Positions 10,643 to 21,514 of a stretch of DNA of 64,000 bases are shown in pieces. The notes below the pieces were generated by a model. It was given only the letters and a program-made list of their open reading frames with translations. It made no database searches and was not told the DNA's origin. Position 1 is the stretch's first letter; each line of letters begins with the position of its first letter. Source of the stretch: Haemophilus haemolyticus M19501. Lineage in GTDB: Bacteria > Pseudomonadota > Gammaproteobacteria > Enterobacterales > Pasteurellaceae. Both the position numbers and the translations under genes were made by a program. The stretch is from the NCBI RefSeq assembly GCF_000222025.1, contig NZ_AFQO01000015.1, positions 186,001 through 250,000 of the forward strand. Direction: 5' to 3'.

Positions 10643-12337
10643 ATGTTACGCAAAAATCTTACGTTTTTCTGTTTTCTATTTGGTATTGGCTTGAACTCCG
10701 AACTTCAAGCTGCTCCCCGCGTACCAGAACACCTAACAGAAAACGGACTAACTTATTGTACTAATGCCTCTGGATTTTCTTTTAATCCGCAAACTGCGGA
10801 TGCAGGCACGAGTATGAATGTCGTAACAGAGCAAATTTATAACAAACTTTTTGAAATAAAAAACCATAGTGCGAACGTTACCCCCGTACTCGCGCAATCC
10901 TATTCAATTTCACCAGATAACAAAGAAATTTTGATTAATTTACGCCGTGGGGTGAAATTTCATCATACGCCTTGGTTTACCCCAACGCGTGATTTTAATG
11001 CGGAAGATGTGGTGTTTTCAATCAATCGTGTGTTGGGTCATGATACTTACTTGCCAACCTTAGCAGAAACAGCAATTACCTATAAAAATCCGCAATATAA
11101 AGTGTTTCACGAGCAAGCAAGAAAAGTTCGCTTTCCTTATTTTGATAGTATTAAGCTTAATGAAAAAATTAAATCAGTGACCGCACTTTCACCTTATCAA
11201 GTGAAAATTGAATTGTTTGAGCCTGATTCATCGATCTTGTCGCATCTTGCCAGCCAATATGCCATTATTTTTTCACAAGAATATGCCTATCAATTAAGCG
11301 CTGACGATAATCTTACTCAATTAGATACTCACCCTGTGGGCACAGGGCCTTATCAAGTAAAGGATTATGTGTATAACCAATATGTTCGCTTAGTGCGTAA
11401 CGAAAACTATTGGAAAAAAGAAGCAAAAATTCAAAATATTATCGTGGATTTATCTACTGATAGAAACGGGCGAATCGTCAAATTTTTCAATAATGAATGT
11501 CAAATAGCCTCTTATCCTGAAGTGAGCCAAATTGGCTTATTAAAAAGCAACGATAAGCACTACTATATGCAATCCACTGACGGAATGAATTTGGCATATC
11601 TTGCTTTCAATTTTGAAAAACCATTGATGCAGGATCGCACCATTCGAGAAGCTATCTCACAAAGTTTGAATCGCGCACGTATTATTCACAACATCTATCA
11701 CAATACTGCGACAGTGGCGAATAATATTATTCCTGAAATATCTTGGGCTTCTAGCGTAAACACGCCAGAATTTGACTTTGATTACAGTCCAAAAGTCGCG
11801 AAGAAAAAATTAGAAAATAAACATCTTTCGCTCAATTTATGGGTGATTAATGAAGAACAAATGTATAACCCTGCGCCTTTTAAAATGGCGGAAATGATTA
11901 AATCCGATTTGGATCAAGTCGGCGTAAAAGTAAAAGTGCGGACAGTAACACGCACATTTTTGAGTGAGCAACTTCGCAATAAATCAGAAAATTACGATTT
12001 AATTTTAGCGGGATGGTTAGCAGGAAATCTTGATCCTGACGGTTTTATGCGCCCTATTTTGAGCTGTAATACGCAAAATGAAATCACTAATTTATCTAAC
12101 TGGTGTAACGAAGAATTTAATAATTTAATGGATCGCGCGATTGCCACATCTAATTTATCTGAACGGGCGCGTGCTTATAATGACGCTCAAGAACTGATTC
12201 TACATGAATTGCCAATTATCCCTATCGCAAATGTAAAACGTATTTTGGTGGCAAATAGCCAAGTAAAAGGCGTGGAAATAACACCTTTTGGTAGCCTTAA
12301 CTTTTCTGACTTACGCTTACACAAGGAGAAACCCTAA
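10643..12337 (+). CDS. sapA: SapA periplasmic solute-binding protein
   Basis: Substrate-binding component of the Sap ABC transporter. In H. influenzae work SapA is linked to resistance to host antimicrobial peptides and to haem use. 564 aa with a signal peptide of about 23 residues (ending SELQA), then a dipeptide/oligopeptide-binding fold (SBP family 5): LTYCTNASGFSFNPQTADAG near the mature start, FNAEDVVFSINR near 115 and the DPDGFMRPILSC region near 455. It is the first gene of sapABCDF; its stop overlaps the sapB start in TAATG, implying coupled translation. Confidence 0.96.
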   Translation: MLRKNLTFFCFLFGIGLNSELQAAPRVPEHLTENGLTYCTNASGFSFNPQTADAGTSMNVVTEQIYNKLFEIKNHSANVTPVLAQSYSISPDNKEILINLRRGVKFHHTPWFTPTRDFNAEDVVFSINRVLGHDTYLPTLAETAITYKNPQYKVFHEQARKVRFPYFDSIKLNEKIKSVTALSPYQVKIELFEPDSSILSHLASQYAIIFSQEYAYQLSADDNLTQLDTHPVGTGPYQVKDYVYNQYVRLVRNENYWKKEAKIQNIIVDLSTDRNGRIVKFFNNECQIASYPEVSQIGLLKSNDKHYYMQSTDGMNLAYLAFNFEKPLMQDRTIREAISQSLNRARIIHNIYHNTATVANNIIPEISWASSVNTPEFDFDYSPKVAKKKLENKHLSLNLWVINEEQMYNPAPFKMAEMIKSDLDQVGVKVKVRTVTRTFLSEQLRNKSENYDLILAGWLAGNLDPDGFMRPILSCNTQNEITNLSNWCNEEFNNLMDRAIATSNLSERARAYNDAQELILHELPIIPIANVKRILVANSQVKGVEITPFGSLNFSDLRLHKEKP

Positions 12338-13302
12338 TGTTGTGGTCTGTTATTCGCCATACCCTTTGGGTAACCTTGCTCTTGCTTGTGTTATCTTTGC
12401 TAAGTTTCGTCATTTTATTGCGAGATCCGCTTAATTCAGATCTTGTCACTCACAATATTTACACCAGTTATCTTAATTATTTAAGCACCTTATTACATGG
12501 TGATTTTGGGATTACTTATAACGGTGGAAAATCGCTGATAGATCTAATTCTAACGGTACTTCCACCCACATTAGAGCTTTGTTTTACCGCACTTTTATTG
12601 GCATTCATTCTTGGTGTACCGCTTGGCATTATAAGTGCTGTAAATTCTCAGCATATTTTTGCAAAGAGCTTAAAAAGTTTATCTTATGTTGGTTTGTCGA
12701 TCCCGATATTTTGGCTCGCACCGATTTTGCTTTATGTCGCAGCGGTAAATCATTGGGAAATCGCATCTATTGGGCAATACAATTTACTCTATGAAATAAA
12801 ACCGATTACTGGTTTCCCAGTCATTGATGTTTGGTTTATGGATGTGCCTTATCGCACCAAAATTGTACAAAATGTTTTGCAACATTTAGCCTTACCAACA
12901 CTGGTGCTTTGCATTTTGCCAACAATGGAAATTATCCGAATTATTCGACAACGCGCAGAATATGTTTTGAACCAAAATTTTGCCAAAGTTGCCACAACAC
13001 GGGGTTGGTCAAAATGGAAAATTCTCCACCAATATGTATTCCGTAATACGTTTCCTCTGCTTGTTCCACAAGTACCGCGCGTGTTCACCCTAGTATTAAC
13101 TCAATGTATGTTGGTAGAAACCGCTTTGGGTTGGCCTGGAATTGGTCGATGGCTGATCGATGCCGTAACGCAACAAGATTACAATAGTATTTCTGCGGGT
13201 GTAGTTGTAATTGGCGTTTGCATTATTTTGATCGACACATTCATTAAAGCGCTTACTTTCGTGCTCGATCCATTTAAAAAGAAAGGTTGGTATGCAAGAT
13301 AA
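12337..13302 (+). CDS. sapB: SapB ABC transporter permease
   Basis: Inner-membrane permease of the Sap importer, 321 aa with about six hydrophobic segments. It has the large periplasmic loop typical of DppB-type permeases and the cytoplasmic EAA-like loop (ATTRGWSKWKILHQYVFRNT, about residues 216-235) that docks the ATPases. The short N-terminus (MLWSVIRHTLWVTLLLLV) is a membrane helix. It overlaps sapC by 11 bases. Confidence 0.95.
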   Translation: MLWSVIRHTLWVTLLLLVLSLLSFVILLRDPLNSDLVTHNIYTSYLNYLSTLLHGDFGITYNGGKSLIDLILTVLPPTLELCFTALLLAFILGVPLGIISAVNSQHIFAKSLKSLSYVGLSIPIFWLAPILLYVAAVNHWEIASIGQYNLLYEIKPITGFPVIDVWFMDVPYRTKIVQNVLQHLALPTLVLCILPTMEIIRIIRQRAEYVLNQNFAKVATTRGWSKWKILHQYVFRNTFPLLVPQVPRVFTLVLTQCMLVETALGWPGIGRWLIDAVTQQDYNSISAGVVVIGVCIILIDTFIKALTFVLDPFKKKGWYAR

Positions 13303-14179
13303 AGAACCTGAAGAATTTAGAGAAAATACCTCAATATTCCAAATTTGGCTACTATTTCGCAAAAATACCATTGCGTTGTTCAGCTTTTATTTATTAACGT
13401 TGTTAATTCTAACCGCACTTTTCAGCGGTTGGATCGCACCTTATGCTCATAATATGCAGTTTGTTGGGCAAGAATTAATGCCGCCATCTTGGGTAGAAAA
13501 AGGGCAAATTGCTTTTTTCTTTGGTACTGATGATTTAGGCCGTGATGTACTAAGCCGACTAATTATGGGCACAAGTTACACTATTGGATCATCGTTGCTA
13601 GTCGTACTTGCAGTTGCCTTAATTGGTGGAACCTTAGGCATTGTTGCTGGTATGTTGAAGGGCTTAAAAGCGCGTTTTGTCGGCCATATTTTTGATGCCT
13701 TTTTATCGCTCCCTATTTTGCTCATTGCCATCGTAATTTCCACTCTGATGGAACCGAGTTTATTGAATGCAATGTTCGCAACACTTTTAGCGATATTACC
13801 GTATTTCATCCATGCAATTTATCGCGCCATTCAACAAGAATTGAAAAAAGATTACGTCCTCATGTTAAAACTTGAAGGCATTTCTAACTGGGAATTATTA
13901 AAAAGTACGATTTTGCCAAATATCACCGTAATCTATGTTCAAGAAATTGCACGAGCATTTGTTGTCGCTATATTGGATATTAGCGCCTTGAGTTTTATTT
14001 CTCTTGGCGCACAGCGACCAACCCCAGAATGGGGCGCAATGATTCGAGATTCTTTAGAACTCCTCTATCTTGCACCTTGGACGGTATTACTTCCAGGCTT
14101 TGCAATTATTTTTACTATTTTATTAAGCATTATTTTTAGCAATGGCTTAACTAAAGCTATCAACCAATATTACGAATAA
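13292..14179 (+). CDS. sapC: SapC ABC transporter permease
   Basis: Second permease of the Sap complex, 295 aa, DppC type. The N-terminal cytoplasmic part (FRENTSIFQIWLLFRKN) precedes the first helix; FGTDDLGRDVLSRLIMG is the conserved loop before the transport domain, and the EAA-like segment MLKLEGISNWELLKSTILPN lies near 190. It starts inside the end of sapB and ends three bases before sapD, so the operon is tightly packed. Confidence 0.95.
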   Translation: MQDKEPEEFRENTSIFQIWLLFRKNTIALFSFYLLTLLILTALFSGWIAPYAHNMQFVGQELMPPSWVEKGQIAFFFGTDDLGRDVLSRLIMGTSYTIGSSLLVVLAVALIGGTLGIVAGMLKGLKARFVGHIFDAFLSLPILLIAIVISTLMEPSLLNAMFATLLAILPYFIHAIYRAIQQELKKDYVLMLKLEGISNWELLKSTILPNITVIYVQEIARAFVVAILDISALSFISLGAQRPTPEWGAMIRDSLELLYLAPWTVLLPGFAIIFTILLSIIFSNGLTKAINQYYE

Positions 14180-14182
14180 TTT

Positions 14183-15232
14183 ATGGCACTACTAGACATC
14201 CGTAACCTAAATATCGAAATACAAACCTCAAACGGCCTCGTTAAGATTGTGGACGGCGTAAACTTATCGATCAATGAAGGGGAAATTTGTGGGCTTGTTG
14301 GCGAATCAGGCTCTGGTAAAAGTTTAATCGCCAAAGTAATTTGTAATGCCATCAAAGAAAACTGGATTATTACCGCTGATCGCTTTCGCTTTCATGATGT
14401 AGAGTTACTAAAACTCAGTCCCAATAAACGTCGAAAACTGGTCGGCAAAGAAATATCCATGATTTTCCAAGATCCCCTTTCTTGTCTTGATCCAAGTCGG
14501 AAAATTGGTAAACAATTAATCCAAAATATCCCGAATTGGACCTTTAAAGGAAAATGGTGGCAATGGTTTGGTTGGAAAAAACGCCGTACCGTTGAATTAT
14601 TGCATCGTGTAGGGATAAAAGAACACAAAGACATCATGACAAGCTATCCTAATGAATTAACGGAAGGCGAAGGACAAAAAGTCATGATTGCTATCGCAGT
14701 AGCAAATCAGCCCCGCTTGCTTATTGCCGATGAACCGACTAATGCATTAGAAGCAACAACAGCATTACAGGTATTTCGATTACTTTCTAGTATGAACCAA
14801 AACCAAGGTACAACTGTTTTATTGGCTAGCAATGACATCAGAAGTATTAGTGAATGGTGCGATCAGATTTCTGTACTCTATTGCGGGCAAAATACGGAAT
14901 CAGGCCCAACGCAAATGTTGCTTGAAAGTCCTCATCATCCTTACACACAAGCGTTGATTAATGCCGTACCTGATTTTACGCAGCCTTTGGGATTTAAAAC
15001 AAAACTAAGCACCTTAGAAGGTACCGTGCCAATTTTAGAACAAATGCCTATTGGTTGCCGTCTTGGTCCTCGTTGCCCTTTTGCACAGAAAAAATGTATT
15101 GAAAAACCAACTCGATTCAAAATAAAACAACATGAATTTTCTTGCCATTATCCAATTAATTTACGCGAGAAAACCTTCAAAGAAAAAGCAATGAGTACAC
15201 CATTAACACTTGCAAGCAAAGGAAATGAATAA
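14183..15232 (+). CDS. sapD: SapD ABC transporter ATPase
   Basis: ATPase of the Sap importer, also linked in enterobacteria to potassium uptake through Trk. 349 aa. Walker A is GESGSGKS (about 35-42), Walker B ends [12 protein letters not shown], and the oligopeptide-family C-terminal domain has the cysteine motif [15 protein letters not shown]. Two switches are unusual: the signature LSGGQ is replaced by LTEGEGQK, and the H-loop histidine is Asn217 (LLASND instead of the SHD seen in E. coli SapD). The stop overlaps the sapF start (TAATG). Confidence 0.94.
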   Translation: MALLDIRNLNIEIQTSNGLVKIVDGVNLSINEGEICGLVGESGSGKSLIAKVICNAIKENWIITADRFRFHDVELLKLSPNKRRKLVGKEISMIFQDPLSCLDPSRKIGKQLIQNIPNWTFKGKWWQWFGWKKRRTVELLHRVGIKEHKDIMTSYPNELTEGEGQKVMIAIAVANQPRLLIADEPTNALEATTALQVFRLLSSMNQNQGTTVLLASNDIRSISEWCDQISVLYCGQNTESGPTQMLLESPHHPYTQALINAVPDFTQPLGFKTKLSTLEGTVPILEQMPIGCRLGPRCPFAQKKCIEKPTRFKIKQHEFSCHYPINLREKTFKEKAMSTPLTLASKGNE

Positions 15233-16041
15233 TGCCGTTATTACAAGTAGAAGATTTGACGAAAACCTTTAAAGGCCGCAAGCGTTTATTTGGTATGAGT
15301 GACTTTAATGCGGTAGAAAATGTAAGTTTTTCTCTTGAGCGCCAACAAACCTTAGCAATTATCGGCAAAAATGGTTCTGGGAAATCAACGTTAGTAAAAA
15401 TGATTGCGGGCATTACTCAGCCCACTTCTGGCAGAATTTTATTTAACGATCATGAATTGCAATTTGAGGATTTTCAATACCGCGCGCAACATATTCGAAT
15501 GGTGTTCCAAGATGCGAATTCAGCGTTTAATCCTCGCTTAAACATCGGTGAGGCATTAGATGCGCCGCTACGTTTAGCAATAGATTGGGATGAAGAACGT
15601 CGCAATCAAAAAATCTTTGAAACACTATTACTTGTAGGGCTTTACCCCGATTACACAAATCTAAAAATCAAAAATCTTTCTATCAGCCAAAAACAGCGTG
15701 TCGCTTTGGCACGCGCGCTGATTTTAGAACCTGAAATAATTATTATAGATGATGCACTTGGCAATCTAGATGCTTCAGTACGCATTCAGCTACTAAATTT
15801 AACCCTTGATCTGCAGCAACGTTTAGGTATTTCTTATATTTATGTAGGGCAAGATCTCGGTGTAATTAAACATATTGCAGATACGATTATCGTAATGGAT
15901 GAAGGAAAAATGATTGAATATGGCAGCCCTCAAAATCTTTTTACCGCTCCACAAACTGATGTTACTCGTCGCTTAGTCGAAAGCTATTTTGGCAAAATTT
16001 TAGATGAAACCGCTTGGGTAAAAGACAAAAACACTCACTAA
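15232..16041 (+). CDS. sapF: SapF ABC transporter ATPase
   Basis: Second ATPase of the Sap transporter, 269 aa. Walker A is GKNGSGKST and the Q-loop [11 protein letters not shown] is intact. The signature is degenerate (LSISQKQR), the catalytic Glu after Walker B is Asp174 ([11 protein letters not shown]. coli SapF has ADEA), and the H-loop position is Asp208 (YVGQDLG; E. coli has TQH). The family call is firm from order and overall similarity; the altered catalytic residues are a direct reading of the sequence. Eleven bases separate it from the next gene. Confidence 0.94.
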   Translation: MPLLQVEDLTKTFKGRKRLFGMSDFNAVENVSFSLERQQTLAIIGKNGSGKSTLVKMIAGITQPTSGRILFNDHELQFEDFQYRAQHIRMVFQDANSAFNPRLNIGEALDAPLRLAIDWDEERRNQKIFETLLLVGLYPDYTNLKIKNLSISQKQRVALARALILEPEIIIIDDALGNLDASVRIQLLNLTLDLQQRLGISYIYVGQDLGVIKHIADTIIVMDEGKMIEYGSPQNLFTAPQTDVTRRLVESYFGKILDETAWVKDKNTH

Positions 16042-16052
16042 GGAAAGAAAAA

Positions 16053-17069
16053 ATGAACACTCGTCCCTTTTATTTCGGACTTATATTTATCGCGATTATC
16101 GCTATACTTGCTAACTATTTAGGAAGCACCGACTTTTCCCATCATTATCATATCAGTGCCTTAATTATTGCCATCTTACTGGGAATGGCAATCGGCAATA
16201 CCATTTACCCGCAATTTTCAACACTAGTGGAAAAAGGCGTATTATTTGCCAAAGGCACGCTTCTTCGCACTGGCATTGTGCTGTATGGTTTTCGTCTCAC
16301 TTTTGGCGATATTGCCGATGTTGGCTTAAATGCTGTTGTCACTGATGCCATTATGCTAATTTCAACCTTTTTTCTTACCGCACTTTTGGGCATTCGTTAT
16401 CTAAAAATGGATAAACAATTGGTTTATCTCACTGGGGCTGGATGTAGTATTTGTGGTGCGGCAGCGGTTATGGCGGCAGAGCCTGTTACCAAAGCAGAAT
16501 CTCATAAAGTTTCAGTGGCGATTGCCGTAGTGGTCATTTTCGGGACGCTTTCTATTTTTACTTATCCATTTTTCTACACTTGGTCACAAGATTTAATTAA
16601 TGCTCATCAATTCGGTATTTATGTTGGTTCTAGTGTACATGAAGTGGCTCAAGTTTATGCGATTGGGGGAAATATTGATCCTATCGTAGCAAATACCGCC
16701 GTCATTACCAAAATGATCCGAGTAATGATGCTCGCACCATTTTTATTAATGCTTTCTTGGTTATTAACACGTAGTAATGGAGTATCAGAAAATACCTCAC
16801 ACAAAATTACAATTCCTTGGTTTGCTGTACTTTTTATTGGCGTTGCGATTTTTAATTCTTTTGATTTATTACCAAAAGAACTCGTGAAATTATTAGTTGA
16901 AATCGATTCTTTCTTATTAATTTCAGCGATGGCTGCCCTTGGCTTAACTACGCAAGCAAGCGCAATCAAAAAGGCTGGATTAAAACCGCTTGTTTTAGGA
17001 ACACTAATTTATTTATGGCTAGTGATTGGTGGATTTTTAGTGAATTATGGAATATCAAAATTAATATAA
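16053..17069 (+). CDS. YeiH-family (UPF0324) membrane protein
   Basis: Integral inner-membrane protein of the UPF0324/YeiH family, putative anion (sulfate) exporter in some annotations; the substrate is not established. 338 aa with about ten hydrophobic segments. The glycine- and cysteine-rich [20 protein letters not shown] segment and [13 protein letters not shown] are family hallmarks. The frame is open from 16014, but the ATG at 16053 has an AGGAAAG ribosome site and gives the family length. It follows sapF by 11 bases and may be co-transcribed with the sap operon; a terminator closes the unit. Confidence 0.9.
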   Translation: MNTRPFYFGLIFIAIIAILANYLGSTDFSHHYHISALIIAILLGMAIGNTIYPQFSTLVEKGVLFAKGTLLRTGIVLYGFRLTFGDIADVGLNAVVTDAIMLISTFFLTALLGIRYLKMDKQLVYLTGAGCSICGAAAVMAAEPVTKAESHKVSVAIAVVVIFGTLSIFTYPFFYTWSQDLINAHQFGIYVGSSVHEVAQVYAIGGNIDPIVANTAVITKMIRVMMLAPFLLMLSWLLTRSNGVSENTSHKITIPWFAVLFIGVAIFNSFDLLPKELVKLLVEIDSFLLISAMAALGLTTQASAIKKAGLKPLVLGTLIYLWLVIGGFLVNYGISKLI

Positions 17070-17084
17070 AATTCACTTAAGATT

Positions 17085-17114
17085 GACCGCACTTTTAAAG
17101 TGCGGTCTTTTTTT
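17085..17114 (+). terminator. Terminator ending the sap-yeiH unit
   Basis: GACCGCACTTT pairs with AAAGTGCGGTC, followed by seven T. It is an inverted pair of uptake nonamers with a two-base overlap. Confidence 0.88.
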
Positions 17115-17161
17115 ATGAAGAATATTTTCAGATATGGTGATTTAAAATATGAAATTACGCT

Positions 17162-17971
17162 TTATTTCAAAATGCGATTTAATAAACCATCCTCTAAAAA
17201 TAAAGGACCAATTGGGCGTTTAGGAATATCAAACTTTTGTGGATAAATCACATCCACCAAATACAATCCATCGGGTTTTGCTGTAGGTGCGGCAAGCTGA
17301 CGATTTTTCTGCTCAAGTAGCCATTGCATCCATTCAATCGGCTGATTTCCAGCACCGACCACAATCAAACTTCCCACAATATTGCGCACCATATGATGCA
17401 CAAAAGCATTCGCTTGAATATCAACAATAATATATTTTCCGATACGAGACACATTCAAATGATGCACATTACGCCAAGGCGTATGAGACTGGCATTGTGC
17501 AGCACGGAAAGAGGAAAAATCATGTTCCCCTAATAAACATTGCCCTGCCTGATGCATTTTTTCAGCATCTAAATCTAAATGGCAATGGGTCATTCCACCC
17601 GCTAAAATCGCAGAGCGTAATTTATTACAATAAAGAATATAGCGATAACGGCGTGCTGTTGCGGAAAATCTGGCGTGAAATTCATTATCAACTTGTTTTG
17701 CCCAACTCACTGCAATGTCATCAGGTAAATGAGCATTAGTGCCAAAAGCCCAAGCTTTCTCAGGACGAATCACATTGGTTTCAAAATGAACAACCTGCCC
17801 CGTTCCACTCACACCAGAATCCGTTCTGCCAGCACAAAATATTTCAATTTTTTCATTTGCAATACAAGAAAGTGCCTTTTCTAATTCTTCTTGTATACTA
17901 CGGACTTTTTCTTGTCTCTGCCAACCATAATAATTTTTCCCGTTATACTCAATGCCTAATGCAATTTTCAT
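17162..17971 (-). CDS. truA: tRNA pseudouridine38-40 synthase
   Basis: Converts uridines 38-40 in the anticodon arm of tRNAs to pseudouridine. 269 aa. The catalytic aspartate is in CAGRTDSGV (Asp51), followed by [25 protein letters not shown] near 100 and [15 protein letters not shown] near 195 are family signatures. The gene is convergent with the sap unit and divergent from fbp. An uptake nonamer lies just upstream of the start. Confidence 0.97.
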   Translation of the reverse strand: MKIALGIEYNGKNYYGWQRQEKVRSIQEELEKALSCIANEKIEIFCAGRTDSGVSGTGQVVHFETNVIRPEKAWAFGTNAHLPDDIAVSWAKQVDNEFHARFSATARRYRYILYCNKLRSAILAGGMTHCHLDLDAEKMHQAGQCLLGEHDFSSFRAAQCQSHTPWRNVHHLNVSRIGKYIIVDIQANAFVHHMVRNIVGSLIVVGAGNQPIEWMQWLLEQKNRQLAAPTAKPDGLYLVDVIYPQKFDIPKRPIGPLFLEDGLLNRILK

Positions 17972-18103
17972 TTTTTACCTTTTGGCTTAATAAAGTGCGG
18001 TTATGGTAGCTCAAGTTTATTTGGAGCGCAAATTCATAAAATTACTCCAAGATTTATTAACAAATAAATGATAGTTTCTAAAAATTACAGCAATAAATGT
18101 GAA

Positions 18104-18170
18104 ATTTTTGTGATAAAGATCCCATTCTGATAATCTGCCATTAGAGTTTACACTCCAAACTCCCTATAAT
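18104..18170 (+). promoter_or_regulatory. fbp promoter with CRP-like site
   Basis: TGTGA (18109-18113), six bases, TCCCA (18120-18124) matches the CRP consensus TGTGA-N6-TCACA at nine of ten core bases, in an extended TTTTTGTGA..GATCCCATT context. A perfect TATAAT lies at 18165-18170. A start site about seven bases later puts the CRP centre near -60, the class I position. The -35 is weak, as expected for an activated promoter. Confidence 0.5.
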
Positions 18171-18205
18171 TGACTTACGCATTATGAAAAACTAAAAGGA
18201 AAATT

Positions 18206-19207
18206 ATGAAAACATTGAGTGAATTTATCGTTGAACGCCAAGCTGAATACCCAAACGCAAAGGGGGAATTGAGTGGTATTTTGTCGTCAATTCGTCTTTT
18301 AGCGAAAATTATTCATCGAGATATTAACAAAGCAGGCTTAACAAATATTCTCGGTCAATCTGGTGTTGAAAATGTACAAGGCGAAAGTCAGATGAAACTT
18401 GATTTATTCGCCCATAACACGATGAAAGCGGCATTAATGGCACGCGAAGAAGTGGCTGGTTTTGCATCTGAAGAAGAAGAAAGTTTTATCGCATTTGATA
18501 CGGAACGTGGACGCAATGCAAAATACATTATTTTAACCGATCCCCTTGATGGTTCTTCAAATATTGATGTAAATGTATCCGTCGGTACAATTTTCTCTAT
18601 TTACCGTCGCGTATCTCCAATTGGCACACCTGTCACCTTAGAAGATTTCTTACAACCAGGGAATAAACAAGTTGCCGCGGGTTATATTGTTTACGGTTCA
18701 TCAACTATGTTGGTATATACCACTGGTAATGGGGTTAATGGTTTTACTTATGATCCATCAATCGGTACATTCTGTCTATCACACGAAAATATGCAAATGC
18801 CAAAAACGGGTCGCATTTATTCCATCAATGAAGGGCAATACCTCAAATTCCCACAAGGTGTGAAAAAATATATTAAATATTGCCAAGAAGAAGATAAAGC
18901 GACTCATCGTCCTTACGCCTCTCGCTATATTGGTTCACTTGTAGCAGACTTCCACCGCAATTTATTAAAAGGCGGCATTTATATTTACCCAAGTGCAACC
19001 AACTATCCAAATGGAAAACTCCGTTTATTATATGAAGGCAATCCAATTGCATTTTTAGCGGAGCAAGCTGGTGGTGTGGCAACAGATGGTTATCGTCGAA
19101 TTTTAGATATAGAACCGACCGCACTTCATGAGCGTGTTCCACTATTTGTTGGTTCACAAGACATGGTGAAAAAAGCGCAAGAAATGATGGAAGAATTTAA
19201 AGAATAA
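18206..19207 (+). CDS. fbp: Fructose-1,6-bisphosphatase class I
   Basis: Hydrolyses fructose-1,6-bisphosphate to fructose-6-phosphate in gluconeogenesis. 333 aa. The metal-site motif [13 protein letters not shown] (near 111-123) and the active-site signature [22 protein letters not shown] (near 270-290) are both visible; the latter is given across its span only. An AAAGGAAAA ribosome site precedes the ATG. A CRP-like site upstream suggests activation when preferred sugars are absent, which fits a gluconeogenic enzyme. Terminator directly downstream. Confidence 0.97.
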   Translation: MKTLSEFIVERQAEYPNAKGELSGILSSIRLLAKIIHRDINKAGLTNILGQSGVENVQGESQMKLDLFAHNTMKAALMAREEVAGFASEEEESFIAFDTERGRNAKYIILTDPLDGSSNIDVNVSVGTIFSIYRRVSPIGTPVTLEDFLQPGNKQVAAGYIVYGSSTMLVYTTGNGVNGFTYDPSIGTFCLSHENMQMPKTGRIYSINEGQYLKFPQGVKKYIKYCQEEDKATHRPYASRYIGSLVADFHRNLLKGGIYIYPSATNYPNGKLRLLYEGNPIAFLAEQAGGVATDGYRRILDIEPTALHERVPLFVGSQDMVKKAQEMMEEFKE

Positions 19208-19211
19208 TAAA

Positions 19212-19240
19212 AATCCCCTCGACTAAAGAGGGGGTTTTTA
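19212..19240 (+). terminator. fbp terminator
   Basis: AAATCCCCTC and GAGGGGGTTTTTA form a GC-rich stem with a short loop followed by T-run, five bases after the fbp stop. Confidence 0.85.
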
Positions 19241-19256
19241 TCAATAAACTGATCAA

Positions 19257-19285
19257 AAAAACCGAACTTAATGTTCGGTTTTCTT
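19257..19285 (-). terminator. Terminator for the MepS-like gene
   Basis: AAAACCGAACTTAATGTTCGGTTTT is a strong stem with A/T runs on both sides. It lies just past the stop of the minus-strand gene at 19291, back-to-back with the fbp terminator. Confidence 0.75.
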
Positions 19286-19290
19286 TTTCA

Positions 19291-19842
19291 TTACATGATA
19301 CGGCGCGATTGAGTGTAAGTTCTAGCCCAATATTCTTCATCAAGGGAACTTATCGTCACACCTTGCCCTGTACTTGCGTGCATAAATTGGTTATTACCAA
19401 TATAAACACCAACGTGATTATTTTTACGGAAGAAAACTAAATCGCCTTTTTTAAGTTCGGATTTATTAATTTTTCTACCTAAATGACGCTGTTCAGCCGT
19501 AGAGCGAGGCAATTCAATACCAAAAACTTCAGAAAAAGTTGTTTGCATAAATGCTGAACAATCAATACCACGTTTAGTCGTACCGCCCATACGATAGCGA
19601 GTGCCAACCCATTCATTATAAACACTAGCGAGAGCCTTATCGCCCATCAAAGCCGAGGAGCGGTTTGTTCTCACTTTGTGAAAAATACCTGTTCGATTAT
19701 CTTTTTCTAAATTATTAATTAAACCCGTTAATTGAACATCATCATTTTCTGAAATAATCTGATGATTTGCCGTTCGTGGACCATTAGAACAAGCAGTTGC
19801 GAGCGTCGCTAAACCGATAATAACTAAAATTCTTTTCAACAT
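19291..19842 (-). CDS. NlpC/P60 lipoprotein, MepS (Spr)-like endopeptidase
   Basis: Predicted outer-membrane lipoprotein that cuts peptidoglycan cross-links, like E. coli MepS. 183 aa. The lipobox LATACS puts the acylated Cys at residue 18. The NlpC/P60 domain fills the C-terminal half: catalytic Cys in RGIDCSAFMQ (about residue 94), first His in NNHVGVYIG, second in FMHAS. The LPRSTAEQ motif is typical of the family. A 121-base AT-rich gap separates it from tldD. Paralogues in the family make the exact name uncertain. Confidence 0.9.
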   Translation of the reverse strand: MLKRILVIIGLATLATACSNGPRTANHQIISENDDVQLTGLINNLEKDNRTGIFHKVRTNRSSALMGDKALASVYNEWVGTRYRMGGTTKRGIDCSAFMQTTFSEVFGIELPRSTAEQRHLGRKINKSELKKGDLVFFRKNNHVGVYIGNNQFMHASTGQGVTISSLDEEYWARTYTQSRRIM

Positions 19843-19963
19843 AATTTAAAATAATTAAAAGATATAAAATAAAATTCTGCCTGAGACTATCAAAATTTGA
19901 ATAAGATTGCTAGTAAAAATCCAATTTTAATGGGATTTTTGTGATCTTTTGCGCAATTTTAAT

Positions 19964-21412
19964 TTAATTTGTACCACCAACAGTAATTTCATCAATTTTT
20001 AGTGCTGGCTGTCCAACACCGACAGGCACACTTTGCCCTTCTTTACCACAAACCCCAATACCTAAATCAAGCTCTGATTTATCTGCAACCATAGAAATTT
20101 TTTGCATAACTTCAATGCCGCTACCGATTAAAGTTGCGCCCTTCACAGGTTTCGTGATTTTTCCTTTTTCAATTAAATAAGCTTCTGAAGTAGAAAATAC
20201 AAATTTACCAGAGGTAATATCCACTTGACCGCCACCAAAGTGCGGTGCATAAATACCCTGTTCTACAGAAGCAATCAAATCATCAAACTGACTTTGTCCC
20301 GCAAGCATATAGGTGTTAGTCATTCGAGGCATTGGCAAATGGGCATAAGACTCGCGACGACCATTTCCTGTTGGCGCGACACCCATCAAACGGGCATTCA
20401 TTTTATCTTGCATATAACCTTGCAAAATACCCTCTTTGATTAATACATTACATTGACTTGGCACACCTTCATCATCAATAGTTAATGAACCTCGACGATT
20501 TTCAATCGTGCCATCATCCACAATCGTACATAACGCTGAAGTCACTTGTTCACCAATCTTGCCTGTGAAAAGTGAACTTTCTTTACGGTTAAAATCCCCT
20601 TCTAAACCGTGCCCTACCGCCTCGTGTAACAATACGCCTGGCCAACCAGCACCTAATACAACAGGCATTAATCCAGCTGGGGCTGCAACTGCGCTAAGAT
20701 TTACTAAAGCTTGACGAACCGCTTCTTTAGCAAATCGTACTGCTCTAATATCGCCATCAATCACTTCAAAGAACCAATCTAAACCGAAACGCCCACCAGA
20801 ACCACAACTGCCTCGTTCACGTTTGCCATTTTCCTCTACTAGCACAGAAATAGATAAGCGAACTAAAGGACGAATATCTGCAGCTAGCGTACCATCCGTC
20901 GCCATGACTAATACTTCTTCATAAACGGAACTAAGGCTTGCTGATACGCGAGTTACGCGATGATCTTCTGCGCGTGCTGTACGATCAACCAAATGTAATA
21001 ACTCAATTTTTTTCTCTTTAGTCAAACTTTCCAAAGGATTAATCGCTGCATAACGAGCAATAGGATTTACAACATTAAAAGCAGATGGCGAAATCAAATT
21101 TCCCTGTTTTACTTGCGCAATCCCCTTTACCGCCTCCGCACATTGCTGCAAAGAAGCAAGATTAATTTGATCAGAATAAGCAAAGCCTGTTTTCTCACCA
21201 GAAACTGCCCGCATGCCAACACCACGATCAATATGAAAACCGCCTTCTTTTATAATGCCATCTTCCAATACCCAACTTTCATCTTGGCTAAGTTGAAAAT
21301 ACAAATCAGCATAGTCAATATTACGATGCGACATCATGTCAAAAATATTGAGCAATGCTTTAGTTGAAAGATTACTTGGTGTCAGTAATGTATTTGAAAC
21401 TTGGTTTAACAT
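19964..21412 (-). CDS. tldD: Metalloprotease TldD
   Basis: Subunit of the TldD/TldE (PmbA) zinc protease that degrades unfolded peptides and matures some modified peptides. 482 aa. The zinc motif HEAVGH (about residue 257) sits in [18 protein letters not shown], and the C-terminal [17 protein letters not shown] region is conserved in TldD. No signal peptide, so cytoplasmic. pmbA is not in this window. An AT-rich gap with one uptake nonamer separates it from rsmI. Confidence 0.97.
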   Translation of the reverse strand: MLNQVSNTLLTPSNLSTKALLNIFDMMSHRNIDYADLYFQLSQDESWVLEDGIIKEGGFHIDRGVGMRAVSGEKTGFAYSDQINLASLQQCAEAVKGIAQVKQGNLISPSAFNVVNPIARYAAINPLESLTKEKKIELLHLVDRTARAEDHRVTRVSASLSSVYEEVLVMATDGTLAADIRPLVRLSISVLVEENGKRERGSCGSGGRFGLDWFFEVIDGDIRAVRFAKEAVRQALVNLSAVAAPAGLMPVVLGAGWPGVLLHEAVGHGLEGDFNRKESSLFTGKIGEQVTSALCTIVDDGTIENRRGSLTIDDEGVPSQCNVLIKEGILQGYMQDKMNARLMGVAPTGNGRRESYAHLPMPRMTNTYMLAGQSQFDDLIASVEQGIYAPHFGGGQVDITSGKFVFSTSEAYLIEKGKITKPVKGATLIGSGIEVMQKISMVADKSELDLGIGVCGKEGQSVPVGVGQPALKIDEITVGGTN

Positions 21413-21514
21413 ATTTTTTCCAGTCTAAAAGTAAATATCTTGTAAGAGCTTGTATCAGTTTGGAGCAACCAAACAGATTAAAATCGGATTAATAAAGTGC
21501 GGTTAATTTTGAGG

